From contig JAQCLD010000047.1 of the NCBI GenBank assembly GCA_027592785.1, positions 1 to 32,273 on the forward strand: a DNA stretch of 32,273 bases, written 5' to 3'. The notes under the pieces are model-generated. The model did no database searches, was not told the DNA's origin, and saw nothing but the letters and a program-made list of their open reading frames with translations. Origin of the DNA: Acidobacteriota bacterium. GTDB taxonomy: Bacteria > Acidobacteriota > Terriglobia > Bryobacterales > UBA6623. This document shows positions 1 to 8,233 of this stretch, piece by piece; within the stretch, counting starts at the first letter, position 1, and each line of letters opens with the position of its first letter. The position numbers and the translations under genes were made by a program.

Positions 1-135
1 GTTTTCCGGCGCCTTCCGACGCCTTCACACCGCCGCTTTGTGGTCTAGTTTTGCAGTGCCGTTCTCAGCAAGATCGTTCGTGTCGGTCTTCACTTGGGTG
101 ACCGCCGTCGCATCGAGATCATCGAGGAGGATCGG

Positions 136-1464
136 ATGCGAGGCGTGTTAACCCGTCGCGCAGATTTCGTCATATCTACGGAAAAAGGCTACAGACACGT
201 TTCCCCGCCACAGCATCTTGTCCGAGACTTGTTGACGCGCGCTGACCTGCCGCTGCCAGTGCTGTGCGGGATAACGAGCATCCCGATCATCAGGCCGGAC
301 TGGTCGATCCAGGACGAAGAAGGTTACGACACCACCACCGCGCTCTACTACTGCCCAACCCCGGGCTCGCGGATCGGGCCCGTGCCGGAGAGTCCATCTC
401 CGCAGGAACTTCAGGCTGCGATTGACCTGCTTCTTGAGGTGGTCTGCGACTTCCCCTTCGCCGATGCTGCATCGAAAGCGAATGCGTTGGCAGTGATGGT
501 GAGTTGCTTCCTTAGGCCAGCTATAGAAGGTCAAATTCCGATCTCGCTGATCGTGAAGCCACGAATGGGAACGGGAGGTACACTTCTCGCCGACGCCTTC
601 TCGTACTGTGTCGCTGGCGAAAGTTGTTGCTTGATTGTCCCGAGCAGCCAGGAGGAAGAGATGCGGAAGAAGATCACAACTGCACTGATTTCCACTCCCG
701 CAGTCATCAACATCGACAACGTCGTTGAGGCGCTTAGTTCCGAATCTTTGAACATCGTCTTGACCCGTAGCGAGTGGGAGGACCGGTTACTAGGCAGCAA
801 TACCCAAGTTCGGCGACCCAATCGTGCCATATGGATTGCGACCGGTAACAACATTCGGCCTGGGCGAGATCTTGTACGACGCAGTTTCCTGATCCGACTC
901 GATCGCGGGACGTCGAGCCCGTGGAAACACGAAGGCTTCAAGCACGAACCGCTCCTGCCTTGGATATCACAGAATCGAGGAGAGATCATCCGGTCCGTGC
1001 TGACGATGTTCAGAGCTTTCGCGGCTGCCGGCTGGCCCCAGGTCGAAGTCGTTAGATTCGGAGGATTTCAGGACTGGGCGAACAAGATTGGGGCGCTCTT
1101 GGCTTTCATGGGAGTCGAAGGTTTCTTGGAGAACCTCGATGACTTCCACCAGTCAGCTGATGTTGAAAATGCGGAGTGGGAGCGATTTGTCAACTGCTGG
1201 CACGCGACCTTTGGTGACGAACCGATGCTCGTTCGGCAAGTCGTTGAAGCGATTAATTCCAAGGATGCTGCGTTGCGCGACACTTTGCCCGCGGCACTGG
1301 CCGAAGCGCTTTCCAACCCAGCCGCCAGTATCCAACACCGGCTGGGGAAAGGTCTGAGTCGGTTTCATGGCAGGGTGCTCCCGAATGGATTGCGGGTCGT
1401 GCGCTTGGGGGATGATCGCGCAGCAAATGTTGCTCGGTGGAGGGTGATCCGATGCGAAGGATAA
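136..1464 (+). CDS. AAA+ replication-type ATPase of an integrative element, degenerate Walker A
   Basis: The fold signals are those of helicase-like AAA+ ATPases in phages and integrative elements. A P-loop region lies at about residues 142-149 (PRMGTGGT), a Walker B-like VINIDN at 190-195, a sensor-1 ATGNN at 235-239 and an RR pair at 248-249 that could supply the arginine finger. The usual Walker A lysine is a glycine (GTGGT where GTGKT is expected), so ATP hydrolysis may be altered or use another lysine. The chosen ATG has GGAGG five bases upstream. The frame is open from 49, with a TTG at 94 and a stop at 46-48, and homologues as I recall them carry a longer N-terminal primase-like part, so this may be a shortened form. 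Its likely job, inferred from context, is element replication or maintenance. Confidence 0.65.
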   Translation: MRGVLTRRADFVISTEKGYRHVSPPQHLVRDLLTRADLPLPVLCGITSIPIIRPDWSIQDEEGYDTTTALYYCPTPGSRIGPVPESPSPQELQAAIDLLLEVVCDFPFADAASKANALAVMVSCFLRPAIEGQIPISLIVKPRMGTGGTLLADAFSYCVAGESCCLIVPSSQEEEMRKKITTALISTPAVINIDNVVEALSSESLNIVLTRSEWEDRLLGSNTQVRRPNRAIWIATGNNIRPGRDLVRRSFLIRLDRGTSSPWKHEGFKHEPLLPWISQNRGEIIRSVLTMFRAFAAAGWPQVEVVRFGGFQDWANKIGALLAFMGVEGFLENLDDFHQSADVENAEWERFVNCWHATFGDEPMLVRQVVEAINSKDAALRDTLPAALAEALSNPAASIQHRLGKGLSRFHGRVLPNGLRVVRLGDDRAANVARWRVIRCEG

Positions 1465-1629
1465 TACCTCTCGGATTTCCGGGTTTCCGTTCCGTCGGAC
1501 GCAGGAGGATAGAAAGTATTCGAGCAAGGGAAAAATTCAAACACATATCAAGCAGCACTTCAGCGCACTTCCGGAATCCCGGGACTCGGCACGCCATTCT
1601 GTTGTCATCGACGTCAGGAGGAGTCACTG

Positions 1630-1896
1630 ATGGCATCTCCGACTGACCTGCTTTGCTCAGCGATTGCTAAGAGCGTGGCAGAACTTCTCACGCCGCTACT
1701 GGGCACCAGCGTCACACCTCGGTTGTTGGATCTCGACCAGGCGGGGATCTACATTGGCCGGCCGCCGCAGATGGTTCGCAAGCTGGTGGCGGCGGGCAAA
1801 ATTCCCAATTCTTCCGGGGATCGGCGGATCTTGATCGACCGCGCCGATTTGGACCAGTTTGTCGATCGATGCAAGATGGATGAGAGCGCAGGGTAG
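1630..1896 (+). CDS. Helix-turn-helix protein, excisionase-like
   Basis: An 88-residue protein whose C-terminal half matches the MerR/excisionase-type helix-turn-helix domain. A segment beginning LDLDQAGIYIGRPP leads into a recognition helix (MVRKLVAAGKIP), then a GDRRILIDRADLDQF wing and tail. Such proteins typically bind attachment-site DNA and direct excision, or act as small regulators in integrative elements. The ATG is preceded by AGGAGGAG at a workable distance. The stop is one base before the recombinase ATG at 1898, so the two are almost certainly co-translated, which supports a recombination-directionality role. The N-terminal 35 or so residues are not recognised. Confidence 0.75.
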   Translation: MASPTDLLCSAIAKSVAELLTPLLGTSVTPRLLDLDQAGIYIGRPPQMVRKLVAAGKIPNSSGDRRILIDRADLDQFVDRCKMDESAG

Positions 1897-1897
1897 A

Positions 1898-2983
1898 ATG
1901 GACGCCGTGCCGAAGCGACATTATGGGACTGGATCGCTACGGCTACGACGACGTGTCTGGTACGCGCGCCTTCGTGCTCCAGACGGTCGCCAGATCGAAA
2001 TCAGCACCCACACGACTGACCGCGTCGCTGCGGAGCGGTTTCTTTGGGAGAAGTTGGGCCAAGTCGCGAGGGGTGAGTTCGTCGGCCCAGAAAAGATCAC
2101 ATTGGGCGACCTGCTCGATGATCTTCTCAGCGAGTACGAACGGCAAGGCCGGAAGTCGCTGCCCCAGCTGAAGAGCCGCATCAAGCAGCTCGAACCTCTT
2201 CGCAGCCTTAAAGCGGCCCGGCTGCGCGCGAGAGGCCTAGACGCATATCAGCAGAAGCGAGCGGAGTCGGGGGCGGCTCCCGCGACGGTGAACCGGGAAC
2301 TGGAGACCGTGCGGCGCGCGCTGACGCTAGGCGTGGAGAATGAGCTAGTTGCCCGGGTCCCAAAGTTTCGATTTCTGGATGCCGACAACGTTCGGATGGG
2401 ATATCTCGACCACGACGATTACGCACGGCTCAGGGATCGCTTGGCCGAACCTATTCGGCTGATGTTCACCATCGCCTACCACGTCGGTGCGCGAGCCGGC
2501 GCGGCACGTTCGTTGACCTGGGACCGCGTCGATCTCGACGGCAAAATCATCTACCCGCCTGGCGCCCAGGCGCGCAACAAGCGTGTCGGCGCCTGGCCTA
2601 TTTATGGCGACCTGGAGCGTGCGTTGAGAGAGGCCCAATTCATCCGCGAGCGGGACGGCATCAACTGCCGCTGGGTAGTCCATCGTCATGGCAGGCAGGT
2701 GGTCGATTATCGGGACGCCTGGGATGAAGGATGTCGTGCTGCGGGACTGCCTGGGTTACGTTTCCACGATCTGAGGCGATCTGCCGTAAGGAATCTTTTA
2801 GACTCGGGCTTGGACGAGAGCACCGTGATGAAGATCATCGGACACCGCACGAGGGCGATGCTCGATCGGTACAACATCGTGGACCCCAAGGCGATTCGAC
2901 GCGCGGGCGAGAAGCTGGACCGCTGGTCCGATGAAAGACTCCGAGATTCTAGAGTGGCAAAACCGCCAACGGCCCTCAATTGA
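1898..2983 (+). CDS. Tyrosine recombinase (integrase)
   Basis: A 361-residue site-specific recombinase with the full catalytic set. Numbered from the ATG at 1898, these are Arg199 in GARAGAARSLTW, a likely Lys228, the H-x-x-R box FHDLRR (His290, Arg293), His316 in IIGHRT and the nucleophile Tyr325 in LDRYNI. A SAM-like core-binding domain lies at about residues 65-165, before the catalytic domain. A TTG at 1859 and an ATG at 1880 are also in frame, but 1898 is preferred because it directly follows the HTH gene stop. The gene ends 30 bp before the 3' end of tRNA-fMet, where it presumably catalyses integration and excision. No truncation is visible, so it may be functional. Confidence 0.9.
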   Translation: MDAVPKRHYGTGSLRLRRRVWYARLRAPDGRQIEISTHTTDRVAAERFLWEKLGQVARGEFVGPEKITLGDLLDDLLSEYERQGRKSLPQLKSRIKQLEPLRSLKAARLRARGLDAYQQKRAESGAAPATVNRELETVRRALTLGVENELVARVPKFRFLDADNVRMGYLDHDDYARLRDRLAEPIRLMFTIAYHVGARAGAARSLTWDRVDLDGKIIYPPGAQARNKRVGAWPIYGDLERALREAQFIRERDGINCRWVVHRHGRQVVDYRDAWDEGCRAAGLPGLRFHDLRRSAVRNLLDSGLDESTVMKIIGHRTRAMLDRYNIVDPKAIRRAGEKLDRWSDERLRDSRVAKPPTALN

Positions 2984-3013
2984 GGGGACGTTTGAGGGCA
3001 CGCGGCTTGTAAG

Positions 3014-3090
<77 letters not shown>

Positions 3091-3121
3091 CAACCAATAT
3101 AGCGAACGTGACCGTTGAGTG

Positions 3122-4156
3122 TCACGAATGTTTCATGCGTTTGGTTCGGGATGTATTGCGGCGGCGTTGTTCGTCGATCGATTCTTTCTCTTCTTGGCGT
3201 TTGCCAAGCTTCTTGAGGTCTGCTTGGACCTTGCGGTAGTTGTCGTAGCGCTGCTGGTCAAGGGCGCCGGATTGCAATGCTGCTGCGACGGCACAACCGG
3301 GTTCAGACTTGTGCGAACAGTCGCGGAAGCGGCATTGCTCGATGATGGTTTCCACGTCGGCGAAGGATTGTTCGACTCCGGCTTGCGACCAGGGCTCGAC
3401 TGCTCGAACACCGGGGAGATCCATGAGCAGCCAGCCGTCTTTGGCCATCAACAGATCGCGTCCCACGGTGGTGTGGCGGCCGCGGCCGTCGCTGTCGCGC
3501 ACGGCGCCGATCTCGCGTTCGTCGGTGCCCAGCAGGCAGTTGATCAGGTGAGACTTGCCGACGCCGGAAGAACCCATGAAGCCTGCCGTGTCACCGGGTT
3601 TCAGAAGGCGGCGGATCTGGTCGATGCCGTCTTGTTGTAAGGCGCTCGTTAGCAGGACGGGCGCTCCATTGGCGATCGCCTCGACTTCGCTTACTCGCTC
3701 GGCCGCGTCGGGACAAATATCGGCTTTGTTCAATACGACGACCGGCTGCGCTCCGCTCTCGAAAGCAATGACCAAAAAGCGCTCGATGCGGCGCGGATTG
3801 AAATCGCGATCGAGCCCGGCGACGATGAAGATGGTGTCGATGTTGGTCCCTAGAACTTGCGAGACGGTTTCTTCTCCGGGGGCTTTGCGGACGACTCGGG
3901 TGCGGCGCGGCAGGACGTCACGAACAGTGGGCGGGTTGGATTCGAGGGCGACCCAATCTCCCGTGACCGGTCGCGTATCGGGATTGCGGATCAGCTTGCC
4001 GCGCGCCGGCGCTTCGATATCGCCGGACTCGGTCCACACCGAGTAGAAGCCGCGATGGGTGCCGCAGACCCGGCCTGGCGTGAGGTTCCCGGACGAGAAC
4101 TGCGCTTGCCAGGCCTGTTCGGTGAAGTCATTCCAACCCAGGTCTTGAAGCGTCAT
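3122..4156 (-). CDS. rsgA: Ribosome small-subunit-dependent GTPase RsgA
   Basis: RsgA (YjeQ) is a late 30S-subunit assembly factor with ribosome-stimulated GTPase activity. The protein of 344 residues has the family's circularly permuted GTPase motif order: G4 NKAD at 143-146, G5 TSA at 170-172, G1 GSSGVGKS at 195-202 and G3 DLPG at 246-249. An N-terminal OB-like domain precedes them. A C-terminal zinc site follows, with Cys275, Cys280, His282 and Cys288. The basic, lysine- and arginine-rich tail is normal for ribosome binding. The kinase gene ends 54 bp upstream and tRNA-fMet starts 31 bp downstream. A candidate sigma-70 promoter lies in the upstream gap. Confidence 0.95.
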   Translation of the reverse strand: MTLQDLGWNDFTEQAWQAQFSSGNLTPGRVCGTHRGFYSVWTESGDIEAPARGKLIRNPDTRPVTGDWVALESNPPTVRDVLPRRTRVVRKAPGEETVSQVLGTNIDTIFIVAGLDRDFNPRRIERFLVIAFESGAQPVVVLNKADICPDAAERVSEVEAIANGAPVLLTSALQQDGIDQIRRLLKPGDTAGFMGSSGVGKSHLINCLLGTDEREIGAVRDSDGRGRHTTVGRDLLMAKDGWLLMDLPGVRAVEPWSQAGVEQSFADVETIIEQCRFRDCSHKSEPGCAVAAALQSGALDQQRYDNYRKVQADLKKLGKRQEEKESIDEQRRRNTSRTKRMKHS

Positions 4157-4176
4157 GAATCTCGCAAGAGACCTTC

Positions 4177-4205
4177 AGCATAGGCTCTTGAATCGGTTCT
4201 AGCAA
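4177..4205 (-). promoter_or_regulatory. Candidate sigma-70 promoter of rsgA
   Basis: On the minus strand TTGCTA (4200-4205) and TATGCT (4177-4182) are separated by exactly 17 bp and lie just upstream of the rsgA ATG at 4156. Each hexamer matches the consensus at four of six positions. This is a pattern match only; readthrough from the kinase gene is an alternative. Confidence 0.35.
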
Positions 4206-4210
4206 GACGG

Positions 4211-6139
4211 CTAGGGAAGAGAGGGTTGCCAGACAGCCAGAGTGCCGCCCTCGGTTGCGGTGGCCAGGTACTTGCAGTCGGAGGCGATGCTGCCGGCGGT
4301 GATTGCGCTGGAGTGGGGAATGACGATCAACAAGGAGCCATCGATTACGTTGTGCAGTTCCGCGGCCGAATGCCCCTCAGCTAAGGAGTTGAGCGAGGTC
4401 CACGCGCCCGATGGACATTTATCAACGGAGAGCACGTTGCCGCTGATCTCCTTTTGGTCGCGAACGCTGCGAGAAGGTACGTCCCACAACGTGAGTGAAC
4501 GGCTGCCGTAGGCTACAAACTCCAAGCCGCTTGGGCTGAAGCGAAGCACCTGTGCGCCGGGGACTGCTTGGTCCAATTGCTCGAAACTGCCCTGTTTGAG
4601 AGCTGAGAAATTCACTAGGCCGTCGGAGCCGACTGATGCCAGTAGCGGAGCCGTCGGACTGAAGGTCAGGCCGCGAGGCCCTTCGGGTGGTCCGCTGAAG
4701 ACTTCGGATACGGCCGGGTCGCGCAGGTCCCAAACTCGGAGGGTACGGTCAGCGGAGCCAGTGGCGAGATATCGCGAGTCGCCGCTGAAGGCGATTGCCG
4801 TTACTCGATCGGCGTGGGTGAGCCTGCGGGAGACCTCGAAGGTTTGGACGTCCCATAAGACCGCCTCTTTGCCTGCGCTTGCTGCGGCCGCCCAGCGACA
4901 GTCGGGGCTAAGTTTGACGTCTACGGCTTCACCTTGGAGCCCTTCGAAGGATCCCAGCGCCGTACCGCTGGAGATGTCGAATAGGCGGATGGCGGCGGAG
5001 TCGGCGACCATGAGGCGCCGTCCGTCGAGCGAGAAGTCGAGGCTAGACGCTGCGTTCCCCAGGGCGATGGTCTGTACGGCGCGATAGCCGCCCATGTCAG
5101 GGCCTGCGCTGGCGGCTTCCGCTGCCGCCATGTTCGACCGGTCAGCGGGGTCGCGGGAGATGTAGCTGAGTCCCAGATAGACGACGGTGATCAGACCGGC
5201 GGCGACGAACAACATTCTCTTGCGTCGTTGCGCGCGGGCTTCAGGCGAAAGGGGTGCGGAGACCACTTCGCTCGACGCGGCGGGCGCTTCCACGATGGCC
5301 CCGGAGTCCAAGGCCAAGGACTGCAGAGCCAGGCGAAACTCTTCGGCGGTCTGAAAGCGAGCATTCGGATCTTTGGCCATTGCCCGCAGGATGGCGTTGC
5401 TTAACCCCACAGGTATATCCGGACGAATCTTGAGCGGCGGTGGCGGCGACTCGCTCACGGCAGCTTGAAGCAATGCGTAAGTATTTTCGTAGCAGAATGG
5501 CTTGCGGCCGGTCACGAGTTCGTAGAGCACGGCTCCGAAGGAGTAGATATCGGTGCGGTGGTCCACATCGGCGCTGCCGCGGGCTTGCTCGGGTGAAATG
5601 TAAAAGACGGACCCGACGACCGAGCCCATCTGTGTCAGTTTGGGGTCCTTCGTCTCTTTGGCTAGTCCGAAGTCCATGAGCTTGACGCGCCCGTCGGTAG
5701 TGACCATGATGTTCTCGGGCTTGACGTCGCGGTGGGTTACGCCTTGACGGTGGGCGTAGTCCAAGGCCTCAAGAGACTGCATGCCGAAGCGCAGGGTCGG
5801 CTCGATGTTGGCGGGTCCCGCGGCGATGAGCTGGTCCAGGGAGCTGCCTCCGACCAATTCCATGATCATCACGAGCTCTTCTTTGGCCCAGAACGCGTTG
5901 TGGACGGAGGCGATGCCCGGATGATCGAGTTTGGCCTGGAGCTTGATTTCGCGTTGGAAGCGTTCGGCTGGGGCCTCGGTATCGGCACGGCGTTCGAGCA
6001 GCACCTTCATCGCTTCGACGCGGCCTGTTATGGCGTGTTCTACGCGAAAGACGCGCCCAGCGCCGCCTGAACCGACGGCGCCGACGATACGGTAGTCCCC
6101 AACTTGATCTCCGATTTCGAAGCTCATCGCGCAGTACAA
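4211..6139 (-). CDS. Membrane Ser/Thr protein kinase with C-terminal WD40-type propeller
   Basis: A Hanks-type (PknB-like) kinase fused to a sensor domain. The kinase domain spans about residues 15-275, with a glycine-rich loop GSGGAGRVF, Lys45, catalytic HRDVKPEN (136-143) and DFG (156-158). A proline-rich and acidic linker leads to one membrane helix at about 309-327. The C-terminal 290 residues contain about six or seven WD40-like repeats, such as LATGSADRTLRVWD, which would sit outside the membrane. The kinase is complete and presumably active. Two starts are possible: TTG at 6139 with GGAG six bases upstream (chosen), or ATG at 6127 without a clear ribosome-binding site. The ligand and substrates are unknown. 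Confidence 0.9.
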   Translation of the reverse strand: MYCAMSFEIGDQVGDYRIVGAVGSGGAGRVFRVEHAITGRVEAMKVLLERRADTEAPAERFQREIKLQAKLDHPGIASVHNAFWAKEELVMIMELVGGSSLDQLIAAGPANIEPTLRFGMQSLEALDYAHRQGVTHRDVKPENIMVTTDGRVKLMDFGLAKETKDPKLTQMGSVVGSVFYISPEQARGSADVDHRTDIYSFGAVLYELVTGRKPFCYENTYALLQAAVSESPPPPLKIRPDIPVGLSNAILRAMAKDPNARFQTAEEFRLALQSLALDSGAIVEAPAASSEVVSAPLSPEARAQRRKRMLFVAAGLITVVYLGLSYISRDPADRSNMAAAEAASAGPDMGGYRAVQTIALGNAASSLDFSLDGRRLMVADSAAIRLFDISSGTALGSFEGLQGEAVDVKLSPDCRWAAAASAGKEAVLWDVQTFEVSRRLTHADRVTAIAFSGDSRYLATGSADRTLRVWDLRDPAVSEVFSGPPEGPRGLTFSPTAPLLASVGSDGLVNFSALKQGSFEQLDQAVPGAQVLRFSPSGLEFVAYGSRSLTLWDVPSRSVRDQKEISGNVLSVDKCPSGAWTSLNSLAEGHSAAELHNVIDGSLLIVIPHSSAITAGSIASDCKYLATATEGGTLAVWQPSLP

Positions 6140-6346
6140 AGAGCGCTCCGCCCTGAATCGCCCAGGCGCGGGGGAACGCCGGACGAAGGAGACTCTGGTG
6201 AATTCTGTTACTCCGCCTTTAGTCTAGAAAGTTGCGCCTGCTGCAACCGGTGAGCAGAACCACTTAGTTCCGCGGTTGAATCCACCGACAGACAGCGCCG
6301 ACGGCGAAGGAGCCTGTCGGAATCGGTTGCGCTATGATCCAGGGCG

Positions 6347-8233
6347 ATGGGCGAAGCGTTGTTGCTCGGCGTTCTGGCGATCGCCAGCTTGTCGTACTTT
6401 GCGTGGAAGGTACGCCGGCGCCTAGCTGGTTTGACGAAGGCGCCTGGGGAACTGCGTTTTGACCACCTCGGCGCTCGGCTGGAGCGCGTGTTCACCGAAG
6501 TCCTTCTGCAGTCCCGGGTGATACGCGATCGACCGCTGGCCGGAGTGCTGCACGCGCTGGTGATGTGGGGCTTCCTGGCATTTGGCTGGGTGAGCATGGA
6601 GCATCTCGCTGTAGGCTTTGCTGGGCTCGAGAGCGCGAGCGCGGACGATTCCTGGTACGGAGGCTTCGCCGCGGCGTGGGCGGCGTTGGTCATGGTCGGA
6701 ATTGTAGGCTTGGCGGTAAGACGCTTTGTTTTTCAGCCACGGGCCCTGGGCAAAGTCTCCGCTGGTTCGGGGATTGTGGCCGCGCTGATTGTGGCCTTGA
6801 TGGCGACGTATCTGGCAGGGTGGGGCGGCTTCGATCCGGGCTCGGTGTTGTGGCGAATCAACTGGCGACTGCATACGCTTGCACTGTTCGCGATGCTCTG
6901 GGTGATTCCGAATTCGAAGCACTTACATCTGTTCTTGGGACCATTCAACGTTTTCTTTCGCGGCAGCGATCTGACCAGTCCGACTCGGGCTTTGCGAGAG
7001 GACGACGACGACGATCTGGGGTTGGCGGCGTTCGCTGATCTGTCGAAGAAAGATATTCTAGACCTCAACTCCTGCGTCGAATGCGGGCGCTGTATGGACG
7101 TTTGTCCGGCGAACCAAACCGGCGGATCGCTGAATCCGAAGGAAGTTATCTTGCAGCTGCAGCGGGGCCTGCTGTCAGGAGCCGGCAGCGACGCTCAGCT
7201 GGCTGGAACGGCGGCGGAGGTGCAGGCGGGCGAGGCCTGGATTGCCGAAGACGATCTATTCCAGTGCCTGACGTGTGGAGCCTGCGAGCAGGCTTGCCCT
7301 GTCGGCATCGAGCACGTAGGGGCCAAGATCATTGATCTACGGCGCGGGCTGGTGAGCGAGGGCAGGACGAATAGCGACAAGCTCGCCGATCTTTTCCGAA
7401 CGATGGAGCGCTCGCCGCACAATGCTTGGGGAGCGCCGCAACAGACGCGTACGAAGTTGATCGAATCGGGCCCATTCCCGATTTACGACGGATCCAAAGA
7501 GTGGCTGCTGTGGCTGGGCTGCGGCTGCAGCTACGACGCCCATGGGCACGATGTGGCGCGAGCGATGGCCAAGCTGCTTGATGCTGCGGGCGCGACCTGG
7601 GGCGTGCTGCAGAGAGAGACGTGTTGCGGAGACTTGGCCAGGAGAACGGGCAACGAATACCTCTACATGGAGATGTCTGAGAAGGCGATGGCTTCCATTT
7701 TGGAGGCGGACGCCAAGAAGGTGGTGACTTGCGATCCGCACTGCTGCAGCACTTTCACGGCGGACTACGAACAGAACGAGCAATGGCGAAATGCGGGGAT
7801 CGAAGTACTGCACCATACGGAGCTGCTGGACCGCTTGTCGCCCCGACTGTCACTTGCGTCGGTTGCGCAGGGAAGTACGACGTACCACGATCCTTGTTAC
7901 CTGGCGCGCGGTAGGGGCGTGACCAAAGAACCGCGACGGTTGCTCGAATCGGCGGGCGTCCCGGTGGCGGAGATGGAGCAGCGCGAGATGCGCACGTCGT
8001 GCTGCGGAGCGGGCGGCGGGCAACTGTTTATCGCCGATGATTCAAAAGGCGCCGATCAGCCGCGAGTGAATCACTCCCGATTTGAACAAGCGATGAAGAC
8101 GGGAGCAACGACGGTGGCCGTGGCCTGCCCCTACTGCGCCATCATGCTCGACGACGCGGCCGGACATGCGAACCGCAAGGACGTGCAGATTGTGGATATC
8201 GCGGAATTGCTCGCGTCGCGGCTGACCGGCTAA
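6347..8233 (+). CDS. Membrane-anchored heterodisulfide-reductase-like Fe-S oxidoreductase
   Basis: A 628-residue fusion. The N-terminal 205 residues hold about five hydrophobic helices with histidines (69, 85, 176, 192, 194) of the kind that bind heme b in nitrate-reductase-gamma-like membrane subunits. Two ferredoxin-type 4Fe-4S motifs follow: Cys243, 246, 249, 253 and Cys307, 310, 313, 317. The rest carries two CCG domains, with CC at 426-427 and CCGAGGG near 552, as in HdrD, GlpC and LldE-type enzymes. It probably passes electrons between the quinone pool and a cytoplasmic redox partner; the partner is unknown. In many bacteria such genes neighbour electron-transfer flavoprotein genes, but none is seen here. 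A TATGAT box at 6334-6339 lies only seven bases from the ATG. Confidence 0.85.
   Translation: MGEALLLGVLAIASLSYFAWKVRRRLAGLTKAPGELRFDHLGARLERVFTEVLLQSRVIRDRPLAGVLHALVMWGFLAFGWVSMEHLAVGFAGLESASADDSWYGGFAAAWAALVMVGIVGLAVRRFVFQPRALGKVSAGSGIVAALIVALMATYLAGWGGFDPGSVLWRINWRLHTLALFAMLWVIPNSKHLHLFLGPFNVFFRGSDLTSPTRALREDDDDDLGLAAFADLSKKDILDLNSCVECGRCMDVCPANQTGGSLNPKEVILQLQRGLLSGAGSDAQLAGTAAEVQAGEAWIAEDDLFQCLTCGACEQACPVGIEHVGAKIIDLRRGLVSEGRTNSDKLADLFRTMERSPHNAWGAPQQTRTKLIESGPFPIYDGSKEWLLWLGCGCSYDAHGHDVARAMAKLLDAAGATWGVLQRETCCGDLARRTGNEYLYMEMSEKAMASILEADAKKVVTCDPHCCSTFTADYEQNEQWRNAGIEVLHHTELLDRLSPRLSLASVAQGSTTYHDPCYLARGRGVTKEPRRLLESAGVPVAEMEQREMRTSCCGAGGGQLFIADDSKGADQPRVNHSRFEQAMKTGATTVAVACPYCAIMLDDAAGHANRKDVQIVDIAELLASRLTG

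Larger units (their letters stand above)
1..3013. mobile_element. Right end of an integrative element inserted at tRNA-fMet (partial)
   Basis: Three co-directional genes (AAA+ ATPase, excisionase-like HTH protein, tyrosine recombinase) run up to the 3' end of the tRNA-fMet gene at 3014-3090. A recombinase gene next to a tRNA 3' end is the classic layout of tRNA-integrated islands, and here the tRNA reads towards the recombinase. The left boundary and second attachment repeat are not in the window: I found no second copy of the tRNA 3' sequence. The extent given is therefore a minimum, and the exact right boundary, probably inside the tRNA 3' half, is inferred. Confidence 0.65.

Noticed and set aside
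1437..1646. Short ORF in the gap between the ATPase and HTH genes
   Set aside because: It overlaps both neighbours, has no recognisable domain and its GTG start lies inside the ATPase gene. The gap of 165 bp is treated as non-coding.
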